Positions 12,795 to 23,500 of a DNA stretch of 64,000 bases are shown one piece after another. A program made the position numbers and the translations under genes. The notes under the pieces are model-generated. The model was not told the origin of the DNA. It ran no database searches and saw nothing but the letters and a program-made list of their open reading frames with translations. Source of the stretch: Hirudo medicinalis (taxonomy: Eukaryota; Annelida; Clitellata; Hirudinida; Hirudinidae); assembly GCA_011800805.1 (NCBI GenBank), contig MPNW01000124.1:35925-99924 (forward strand), in the 5' to 3' direction. Each line of letters begins with the position of its first letter. The first letter of the stretch is position 1.

Positions 12795-13593
12795 AACTCC
12801 GTCAAAATCGCGAAAAAAGCAAATCAACAAACACGATGCCTAGTGTCGCTCACTTTCTTTTGTAATGAGTATACAGAAGATAATTAAACAAAGTTCTGTT
12901 GTACTTTTAAAAATAATATTTAAAATAATATATTTATTTTAAGTAATTATTTTTAACATTTTCATTATAAAAATAATGTTGTAATTTAAGACAAACTCTT
13001 AAATTGATGTGCACATTTGTAGTATACAATGATATTATTTATCAAATTGATCGACAATTTATTTATTTAAGTCAATTTATAATCTACAATGCAAATTAAG
13101 ACTATGCAAATGATCGCTTGTTGACTTTTCAGGTGTGAAGCTACGAAACTGGTGAATTTAATTGCTTGATTTCACGTTTATATAATGCATAATAATTTTA
13201 TTTATAATTTTGTTACTTTAATTATTTATCAAATCAAATTTCGGCATCGCATTTTTCGGACAATTCAGCAGACTTCTATAAAAGAAACGGCGATAATGGA
13301 AAAAGAGTTAGGCATGACAAGGAGCAAGCTTCTATGAGGGTCTTCTGCACACGAACTAGTTATTCTTAGTTTTATGCTTTAAGAATCTGACAACGTAGGG
13401 AGACGCGATCTTCAGTACTAAAAGCTAGATTTATTAAGTTAAAAACTGGACAAGAGAATGGCTTGCATGTGTGTGAGCAATACGGGAGTTTTGGATCTGC
13501 TGAAAATTAAGTGACATTTCACTCGATTTGTTGCTGGAAGTAATGCATTTTAAACATTTACTTGATGTTAACATTTTTTTTATAGAGGGAGAA
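12795..13593. other. Divergent intergenic region ZNF706/H6PD
   Basis: ZNF706 (minus) and the H6PD-like gene (plus) diverge from this 0.8 kb stretch, so it should hold both promoters. The tract acattttttttatag just before 13586 looks like a splice acceptor 8 nt upstream of the H6PD start codon, implying a non-coding 5' exon within this interval. Confidence 0.5.
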
Positions 13594-16500
13594 ATGGTCA
13601 AGCTGTTCAGATTCATCATTCTTTTGATTGCATCCTTTGTAGCAGAAGAGGTCAGGTGTAGTACTTGCTCCAAAGTTTCAGAGCCTCATTGCCCTGCCTC
13701 TTCAGAGGATGTCAAACACCTTAATATTGTGCTGTTTGGGGCAACAGGAAATCTGGCCAAGAAATATTTGTGGCAGTCTCTCTTTGAGGTTCCATTAAAC
13801 TTTTTTTGTCAGATTTTACAATTATTATTATGTTCTATTTCTTAAATAGCTGATTTTAATATATTCCAGTGACTTTTATTGCCACATTATGATAATATGT
13901 ATGACAAGGTTGAGTCAAAATAGTATCCAAAATGTACTAACATCTGAGTCAGGTAAATACATTCAGGTAATGTCAAGGTGGCATTGCCATTATAACAAGA
14001 CAATACAGGTGAACAGTCCAACGAGCTTGAGGTCATGTAATTGGTTGTGTTTGTTTGAGATTACATTATTCAATATTTGTTTGAACAATCATTGTTACAT
14101 AGCAGAACAAAGGGACAGTTGCATCACTTGGAAGCCTTAGTTAGCATACTTGAGTCACATGGTTGCCTCAGGCACTCAGATCAAACATTTGAGTGACACA
14201 CTGACTAATAAATACTAGTAGTGATAATAATAATAGTTGTTGTATAATAAAATTAACCAAATTATCCTCTGGCAGTTCCAGCTTAAGCTTCAACACCTGT
14301 ATTGTTCAATTGACTGACCAGATCTGAGCAGCTTCATTTCATTTAACTTGAGATTAAGGGTACATATTACATTGTAATATATGACAATGACAAGTGCTGT
14401 AGGAGGGTTTTCATACAATAGAGTCTTGACCTTGAAAGTGTTTTGGTGAGGTATTTACCCTGCTATGTATTACATTGTAGGTTTACAAAGACTTTGTGCA
14501 TGAAAGGGGTGATTATAGGGTCTCCATCTATGCCGCATCACGTGAAGAGAAGACACAGGGAAGGAAGTCCATCAGCAACATCCTCTTGAATCTTGAGAAA
14601 TGTCTTGTTGATGAGTGCTACAAGATGAAGAAAGGCTTCACAGAATCTGTCCAATATGTGAGGCTAGTGTCAGAAGAAGACTTCAAGGATCTCGAGTCCA
14701 AGTTGGACGAGAACACTCAGAGCCTGTACGGAATGCTCGGATCGGGGAAGACCAATGAAGTTGGCCGCCTTTTCTATCTGGCCATACCCCCCTCAGCTTA
14801 TGGCAAAACCTCCCTTAACATTCACAAGTATCTGTTGCCAAAGATTGGAAAGCCTTGGATCAGAATCGTGATCGAGAAACCCTTCGGAAGTGACCTTGAC
14901 ACTGCTGTGACCTTGAACAATGAGCTCTGGCAGAGCTTTGAAGAGAACCAAATATATCGGGTTGATCACTACTTGGGAAAGACCGTTGTTCAGGAGATGC
15001 TGCCTTTCAGGTATGAAATTTGATATGATGATTTAATCTCATGGCAATTAATAGTTCAAATTTATTGTGTTTTGCAAATTAATATTGGATAAAAAGCTTT
15101 GATGTCAAGTGATCATTTGATCGTGCTTAATTTTTTAGCAATGAATTACATTTTAATTATTGATAATTGCATGATAATTGCTATCTCATAAGTTGACATT
15201 TCTTTGCCTGGTAAGGATAATCAATGGAGACAAATACAGCCACTTGTGGAATGCTGAGCACATTGAGCGTGTGGAGGTCGTCCTGAAGGAGAGTGAAGAT
15301 GTAGTAGGTTGTAACAAGTGCTGCTTTTCTGTCTGTTGGTTTTCCAAATTTAACCCCTGTTATCAATTGTCCAATACAACTTTCAATTTTGACCTCAATG
15401 AACCAGTCTGTTCTTTTTACTGTAGGCCATCTCTGGATACTTATTTGTTTTCAATGCAATTACTGGTCATTCTTTATTTCTGAGAAGGAATTAAATTAAG
15501 ATATTAAATAAACTCTCAAATCACTCATGTAAAGGCATTATTGATAAAAAGATGTTTATTTAAAATTCCAAAGGAAGGACCGGATTCTACAACGAGAATG
15601 GCATTCTCAGAGATGTCATGCAGAATCACATGACTGAAATGCTAGCAGCAACTGCCATGGAGTTGCCCGCAGCTGGTGGGTCGAGCATAAACGAGATTCA
15701 CAAGCTGAAATTGGAACTACTTTCCACGGTGAGAATTTATGTGGTCAACTATGATGTGGTGTGTGGTACCCCAGAATGTGATCAACATGCAGTCAGGCAT
15801 GAGCAAATAAAAATGTAAAAATAGCACTAGCAAGTAGCTAACTCTGAAATAACTATTAATGTTTATTTGTGATGTTAGACAACTTAACCGTTTCCCTATT
15901 CAAAGCTGAGGCCCTCAAAGAATGAAAGTACCAAGATAATTACTGGTCAGTACTCCACCTACAATGCAGAGTGGCTGGCAGAGACCAAGGGCAGCAACCA
16001 GGTCACAGAAGTCCCAACATTTGCTGCCGCTGCCTTTTACGTGGACAACGATCGCTGGAGGGGCGTGCCTTTCCTCATGTTGAGTGGAAAGAAATTGGAC
16101 AAAAAGTCTAGCTTTGTCAGGATACTTTTCAAGGATAACCATTACTGCCCTACCGATAAGACAGCCAACTGCAAAGGAAGAAGACAGCTCATATTTTATA
16201 TTGGGGGATATTTGGGGGAAGCGATTGCAGGTAATTTGATGTTTGGTCATTTTGCTAATGAAAAATTTCAATGTTGATGGTCCTTCTAAGAAGCCAGAGT
16301 ATATTAGTGTTTCTTTCATCTATTACCACTCTAAATTGTATTAACCCATGTTTAAGTATTTTCAAATTATTGTACCTTTTAATTCCAGACACCTGCATTT
16401 TAAATATCTTAACTCTAAATTCTTCACCAGTGTCTTCCGGATTGCCGGTGCCAGAGTTCAGATCCAATTGGTTCCAGGTGAAAAATCCTCAAGGTTTCAA

Positions 16501-16828
16501 GGATATGTTTGGTGAGCAGAACCTGAAAGTATTCTCACCCAGCAAGGCTGTTCCCCCATATACCCACCTCATCAAAGCGGCCATTGAAGGTGCCAGACAT
16601 CTCTTTGTTCCAAGTGAAATCCTCTATGAGGCCTGGAAGTTCTGGACCCCCTTGATTGAGACAAGTCAGTTGACTCGACCAAGGTCCTACTTTGGCAGGA
16701 ATAAGGACCCTGAAAGGTTGGAGTTTGTTTTGATGGATTCAAGATGCCAGGGTGAGGACGGTAATGATGGTGGGGTGCGATTCACGAACAGCGAGCAGCT
16801 AGTCTCCAGGCACGGTTCTAGTGTTTAA
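13594..16828 (+). CDS. H6PD: ER hexose-6-phosphate dehydrogenase (H6PD-like), no lactonase domain
   Basis: Oxidises glucose 6-phosphate in the ER lumen, producing NADPH. Six coding exons (13594-13788, 14481-15010, 15216-15307, 15574-15728, 15906-16230, 16431-16828) give 564 residues with consistent phases. The start at 13594 is preferred because it begins a hydrophobic signal peptide (MVKLFRFIILLIASFVAEEV). The Rossmann dinucleotide loop is GATGNLAKK (49-57), EKPFG is at 197-201 and the active-site RVDHYLGK at 225-232. Later blocks such as RWRGVPFLMLSGK and a WKFWTPL segment match H6PD rather than cytosolic G6PD. Vertebrate H6PD (about 790 aa) carries a C-terminal 6-phosphogluconolactonase domain; here the frame ends about 40 residues after the WTPL block and no lactonase exon is visible downstream. 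An unused donor-like CAGG|GTGAGG lies at 16752-16753. Confidence 0.9.
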
Positions 16829-17329
16829 ATTTTGTGTTCAATTTTAAATGTTATTGCTGATTGATTATAATTTTTCATATCTGATGATTTGCATCATTAT
16901 TATTGATGTCCAATTGATAATTTACTCAGAATTTCTTTCTTGAGAAACTTGATTTTTTTTTCCAATTGCTCAAATGGTGGACAGAATCAATTAGGCACTA
17001 GCCTGCGACGGATTGTGATTTATATTTTGTTTTTGAGTTATTTTCATGCCTATTAAACTGTTTTCGAATGTGTTTGTTTTATGGTTGGTATTAATATGGC
17101 CCCTCCACAGTAATGACTGGTACTGAGTGGAAATTTTAAAGGAGTTAAATTTGTGGTAATTTTGAGTTATCCTTCTAATGACTTGATTTTGTTTCAAACA
17201 ATTTTTTTAAATTGTGATCTGAATCTCTACTTGTTCTTGCTGTCCAATATCTTAGCTAATGTCATTATGTTATGTGTTTTCCATGACCAACATTATGTAT
17301 AAAAATGTTTTCTTATATCATTTGGCACA

Positions 17330-17335
17330 AATAAA
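17330..17335 (+). terminator. Polyadenylation signal, H6PD-like gene
   Basis: AATAAA lies 502 nt past the stop codon, followed by a GT-rich stretch (ttcgttgtatttgttttg) typical of downstream cleavage elements. Confidence 0.6.
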
Positions 17336-17815
17336 GTCAGATAGTTTGAGTTCGTTGTATTTGTTTTGTTTTTTTTGTGCGTGCGTGCGTCCGGTTTGCG
17401 TAATTTGTAAAGTGAAGGTGATCGCTTGGAAACGTAACGCTCAGCTTGCTTTATGTGGTATCAATGTGCAAATGTCGCTGCGAGTCTTTAATCGATAAAC
17501 ATATAGTGGTTCCATGACAATTGCGCACAACAGAACAAATTAATCAAAAATTATTGAAAATTGCATTTTAATGCTTACGTATTCAAATTTGCGTCGAGTT
17601 TAATTGAAATGTTTTGAATTAATTTAAAATATCAATTCATCGTTTATTTAGTGCAGCTATAAATAATAGCTTGTTTAGTAACTTTGCACCCAAAGTTGGT
17701 AATTCTTATCCTCATTACCTACTTTGTTTTTGTTTTTTTTTTTTACAAAGAAAAATCTGCCAACTTACTCTATAATGCTTGAAATATTGAACTGAAAAGG
17801 CCTGCATTAGTGCAG

Positions 17816-18370
17816 TTAACATTGCTTTCCCAAACGCAGAAGCCAAGGGATGTTATTTTCACTAGTGCCAAAGTCTCCATTCTCCTTTTGAATGAAGCTG
17901 AGGTTAAAATCCCTTGCTGTATTGGCCTTTCCGCCAAGCAATGAAGTTAGAGCGGCTTTTGGTGTACTTGCAGATTCTTTTCCACTCGATGACAAGTTCA
18001 ATGAAATTTCTTCTCCATGTACATTGAAGGCACAGTTGGGAGAGGTCCACAAATTTCTGTCAGAGTTTGGAATCATCATGAAGCTGCTGTTGAAAGATCT
18101 TCCAATAAAACCAACTGTTATGAAGGATTTCACAACGCATTGAGCTCTTTTTTCTGGTGAAGACCATCCAAGTGTCTGGTTCTTATTGGATTAGCTTGAA
18201 AGGAATCTTGCATGCCACAAATACACATTGGAAAAGCCAGATTAGGACAGCAGGAAGTAAAGAAGAAAAAATATGAAGCTTTACTTGACCAAGTGGCTCA
18301 CTTTGTACAGGGTTATCAAGAAGAGCAAGATAAACTTCGGGTTTTGAGGCTATTTGCAATAATTTGTGTT
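17816..18370 (+). pseudogene. Fragment of MULE-type transposase (FLYWCH-associated family)
   Basis: In shifting plus-strand frames this encodes FPNAEAKGCYFH, the signature around the third catalytic region of MULE DDE transposases, then LAVLAFPPSNEVRAAFGVLA, and further on KKKKYEALLDQVAHFVQGYQ, which matches the usual C-terminus. At least two frame changes and several stops interrupt it, so it is dead. The segment between 18140 and 18210 is the most damaged. Terminal repeats were not identified. Confidence 0.7.
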
Positions 18371-18531
18371 TATTGCGTGGGTTTATGTAAATTTAAGATT
18401 ATTCGTGTCACTTGCCTGTTTACCCTGTCTTAATCTCACATACTTTTTTTGATATGTTGGAATAAACGACAGTCTCAATATATGCCGAATTTATCGTTGG
18501 ATTTATTCTGTTCACAAATGGGTGGTATAAC

Positions 18532-18620
18532 CTGGCCGCCCTTATGTTATGTCAATTTGGTAATGGAAAAGCAAAAATTAAAGTAGTGATTGTAAAATTT
18601 AAATATTTTAAATTTCTGGT
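18532..18620. repeat. Dispersed repeat copy C
   Basis: This contains ttatgtcaatttggtaatgg with aaaagcaaaaa, identical over the core to copy A at 9653, then gattgtaaaatttaaatatt. It lies immediately upstream of the decayed hAT-like coding remains and may mark one end of that element. Confidence 0.65.
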
Positions 18621-18699
18621 GTACCCTGTGGGTTTCTGCGGTTCTATTTTCATGGTTCACTTTTTGACATCTCTTTTTTAGTTGATCATTTATCCCCAT

Positions 18700-20195
18700 A
18701 CTTTACATCCGCCCAAAATGAAATGAAAAAAAATGCAGCTTGCGACGAATTTTCTCGAATCACAAACAAAGGATTCTGGTTATAAAAAATCTAAATATTA
18801 TTTGGAAGATATGTTCGATACACGTAATCGCTATTGCACGTATTTTATTGATGAATACGAATGCTTCAGCCTTTCTTATGAAACTCATCGCCAGAAGACA
18901 TTGCAATGACATCGAGCCATACATACATCGACTGATACAAATTGTCCGCCTAAAAATGATCGGCAATTATGTAACAGCATCACGAACCCGATGAACTGCG
19001 AAGATGAAATTGATTTTACTGTCGAGAAGTATCTCGTTTATGATGAAATTCTCAAGACTTTGTATGTGATGTCGGTGATATATAAAGTTTGTGTAAGCTG
19101 GAATGAATTTTTAAAAACAGAAACATAGAATAGAACAGAAATAGAAGGTGACATTTATGTGGAACGTCTCTGGGAAATGGATGCCCTCCTTATGAAGAGG
19201 TTCAATGATTCAACCAACCGTAACAAGTTGCCGTGATAACAAGGTTTCAAACCATGACTAAAAAAACGTCCCTTTTTCTTTGTGTCGAAGTACTATGAAA
19301 ATATGATTAGTGATTTAATCAGGGTTCTTAATGGAGAAGAAATTGATGATGCAAAAACTTTATTTCGTCATATACACAAAAAACTTATAAAATTAATTTT
19401 AATTACATTTTATAAATTTTATAATTAAATAAATAGATCCCTAATTAATTTGTCACGAAAAATATGCCAATAAATTGAGAAGCCGTCCAAAGCGGACGAG
19501 AATGTGAGACGCTGTGGATGTTTCAAGGAATTTTCAGATGCCTTGCATAAAAAAATGACAAAAAGCGAACGGGGAATTCAAGATATCTGTCACTGAGAGA
19601 CTGATGAAATTCTGGCAAGGCTGGAGGAGAAGAATGTGTTCCAGGTTCTGATTGGCAAAATAAGCTAAAGAACGATGGCGTGTCATCGAAATGTTCAACG
19701 GGAGCATGGTGGATATGATTTAAATTTTAAATCATTTGATTAGTATTTATTTAGATGATAAATCTATTCAACCTTCCAATGCTTTCAAAGGAGATGGTGG
19801 ACATTGTCTTAGTGAGAATGTCAAAATTCGTAGGCTGGTTAATTTTGTGAAAAAAATAAACAACAATAGAGTCGGAAAAGAAAGTGATTGATGAGCAAAT
19901 TGCTAAATTTATGTTATATATACAAACTCATCGTTCAGGATCGTTGAAAATGACTTTATTCGTATGATTTAGCTTTTGCGACTTGGCTGCCACCCACCCA
20001 GTCGACTTGATGTTAGAGGAAAGTTGTTAAAACAATATTCACAAAATGTGTCTTGAAAATAATAATAGAATACTAGAAGACAAAACAGTACGCATGAGTC
20101 CTGATGGCTGGACCAATGTCCATTATGAGACAGTCATTTGTGCTACTTAAACAACATCAGATTCTGGAATATTTCTTGTCAATACAATTAACCCT
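18700..20195 (+). pseudogene. Decayed hAT-like (DUF659-type) transposase
   Basis: Broken plus-strand frames encode recognisable pieces in the expected order: an N-terminal region near 18730-19230, a piece near 19935-20030 reading IVENDFIRM then HPPSRLDVRGKLLKQY, and SPDGWTNVHYETVICAT at about 20098-20150, followed by TTSDSGIFLV. The DGWTN block and the preceding PPSR block are typical of hAT transposases with a DUF659 domain. Frequent stops and frameshifts show it is inactive. The C-terminal dimerisation domain is not visible before the MAO-like gene begins. Confidence 0.65.
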
Positions 20196-20558
20196 TCTGT
20201 TCGATTCTTATTCTGGTCGTCTGCTTCGATCGTTGATGACATTATAGTTGTTAACTGTTACATTTTTTCTATCAATAGGGCTTTCCGATTCATTTACTTT
20301 TTATTAATTCATTTTGATTAACAATTAGAGCTATTTTATCTCGATTTATTTTTAAACTTGTGTTTGATTATTTTTATTTTATGAGAGAGTTTTGGCGGTG
20401 TAGTGCGAAGTTTTGTGTTTAGTTGTAGCCTTGAAGTTGCTGTTATTACAGTATGGTTACAGGACACGAATTTCTTTTAATATGTTATGGTTTTTGAACT
20501 AATTGTTCTTCTGATTAGATTTGCAAATGTGATAAATCTTTGGCCAATGTGATTAGAA

Positions 20559-23500
20559 ATGACAGATTGTGATGTTGTGATTGTCGGCGGAGGACTTGCA
20601 GGTCTGACGGCGGCGTACACCCTTCTTTCGAGGAACAAATCTCTAAATGTTGTCATTCTGGAAGCTAAAAGTGAGTTATTTATTGCTGTCATGCCTTTTT
20701 GGCGTTGCTGAAGCTCTGTTGATTACTTGGGGTGCGTTGTTCCTAAAGTGAAAGTTATCAGTTATTGACTGGTGAAATATTTGCAATTTAAGACAGGTTG
20801 GGTGGCAGAACTGAGGGGACAAGTTTGAACACTGCTTCTGGTCTCAAGTCTTGGGATATAGGAGGGCAGTGGATTAGCAAGTAAGTAAAACTTCTACTTT
20901 CACTAACTACAAGAATTTTCAATTACAATTAAATTGTTTTATTAACAATGTTTTCAAATTTGTGATCTAATATTTTCAGATGTCAACCTCACATTTATAA
21001 ATTGGTCGGTGACATCGGATTGGAAACGTGTGAACAGTATTCGAGTGGGAAAAAAGTGGTTCAGTTGGATCAGAAACATTCTGTTGTCCACTACACCTCT
21101 GACATCCCTCCTATATCATTCTTTTCCAAGCTTGAATTGCAGCTCTTCACATGGAAAGTTAGCGTCGTTTTGATGCATTTCATTGAATGCCATGGCCTCG
21201 ATGGTTGCGTTAAACACATTTTTAACCTCTTGAGGTGAGAAGATTGGTAAAAAGAGCTCAGAGTAAAACATTTTTGAGCTCAAAGTTGGCCTCGGACTTA
21301 GATCTTTGTACTTTAGAACAGTACAAGCAGTACAACATCTGGTCAGCAGGTATTTTTTTTAAATCTACGATTTAATTAACTTCGTGAATTTATCAGTTTT
21401 TTTTTTTTATAAAAATAATTTTATTCCTACATTTAATCATCACGTGTCATCAAGTGGGTTGTAATGAAATGCTTGCAGGAGCAAAAAATGCACTTGATGC
21501 CTGCTGTCGGTGCATATTTGGGACAGATCCAAAGCACATGTCTGCCCTCTTCTTCATGATGTACGTTGCAAAATCCGGAAGCTTTGAGTCACTCGTGAGC
21601 TGCAAGGCAAACTTTGGAGCTCAGGAATTGAAGATAAAGGTCAGATGTTATTGCCATTGTGGCTGAAGTTGATGTCATCACTTTGTTATTCATCACAGTA
21701 TTAATGTCAGCAATGATTAGTGCTATTATTGCATTTGTTTGCCTTGATTTCTGATGGGTTAATGAGTCACTTATTGTCATCATTGACCATAATCCTTCAG
21801 ATTGTTTTACAAAGCATGTTTATTATTCCCTTGGTTCTGATGATCTGTATATGTCTGTTTGTTGTTGTTGTTGTGGTTGCTGCCATTGCATTGTTTATGT
21901 TTGTTAGTCTGCATTGTTCAATGCTAATAAAGATAAAATAATCACTAATAAAGATGAAATGAAGGCTAAATTGTTGTGACGACTGAGCTCAAATTGGACG
22001 CAATGAAAACAAAGCATTTACTAAGCCACTCCATTGATTTTCTGTTATTAGAAAATGATTCCACTATTAACTTATTTACTCAAAGTTGAGTACGTCTAAT
22101 TATAACCTCGAAACATGAATTGATAACTCGACTGACTGAGTAGTTGCATCCTTGAAAACGAAATTATGTTTAGGGAGGAGCGTGGCAGATATGTCACAGG
22201 CTGGCCGACAAGCTGCCCGATGATGTCATCATTACCAATGCCGTAGTGAAGTTGATAGACCAGGTTGGATGAACATCTACATTTTATGTCGTCGTGTCAT
22301 TAAACATTATGGTCTTATTTAAATTATAATCATTCAATTCTAAATAATATTTGTTCTCATGTGTCAACCCCAAAAACCAAATCCATAGAAGTGGATGTTT
22401 ACTTCTCAAACATTTTATGCAAAATCTGAAATTACACACTTTGGACTATTGGTCGTCTGGTCTCGCTTTTGGCTAACTTAAACAAGACTGAGAATTATCT
22501 GAATTATTTAATCTAGTTGAATTAAAATCGGAACTAAGTTTAAATTAAGTCTAATTAATAAAACAAGATCTTGCTGATTAGATAGGAGGAGGATTTAGTA
22601 CTCGAATGGTGTGTAACCTTTTAAAACATGTTTGTAATATTTAACGATGACGACGACGACGACGACGATGATGATGATCCTATGTGCTGTGGTCATGTGA
22701 CTTGATTTTGTATTAAGCTTTCTGATGTTTATGATGATCATGATGGTACTTACTCTATGATGTGTCTGGATCTGGTATGATTGTTCTTAAGGTATTAGAT
22801 ATTTTAAGCTAAGAATCCATCAAAATGAGTCAGAATCACCCTGTTTGAGAACAGCCATTCTTTTATCACACTTGAACTTTGGATGGAAATGGTTAACAAA
22901 TTCCTCTCTATCGACAAGTATATTTTTTTAATCGTTTATATTAATCAAGTTTTAATTATTTTTTAATTTGATTTTTGTTCACAAAGTTTAAGAGAGAGAA
23001 AAACATCGATGCTGCTTTATTTCAGAGTGCCGATTCCGAGATTCTCGTTCATTGTTTGGACGGCAGAAAGGTCAAATGCAAGTACCTCATTCTGGCAGTA
23101 CCCCCCAATGAAATAAGTGAGCCATGTGAATATCTATTTCCTAAATGTGATTTTTATAATGCAATCACGCTAACAGCAAACAATTGATTTTAACCATGTC
23201 AATTCTGAAGGCATGTTAAAGGTATGTCTAAAAAAAGTATGTCTGTGAAATTTAAACAATCCCTCTGCCATGCTTTCACAAGTCATAAAATTAAAACTAA
23301 AATTTAGTTTTAGAGATGGAGACTTATGAATCGCACAGTATATTCTTTCTTGCTTAGGCTTAAATTTGTCCTTATTTTGCAATTTCTTTGAAGCTGGTAT
23401 TTCTTTGTTTTCTAATTATTCCACCTAAGGCTTTTAACTTAAAACTACACTTGAGAAATAATATTACTGTTATTAATGCAGAATTATTATTTACAAATAA

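Larger units (their letters stand above)
16829..20558. other. Intergenic region with DNA-transposon remains
   Basis: The region holds the H6PD 3' UTR and polyadenylation signal, a MULE-like transposase fragment (17816-18370), a dispersed repeat copy (18532-18620) and a decayed hAT-like coding region (18700-20195). No intact host gene is supported. The MAO-like gene's promoter should lie near 20200-20550. Confidence 0.6.
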
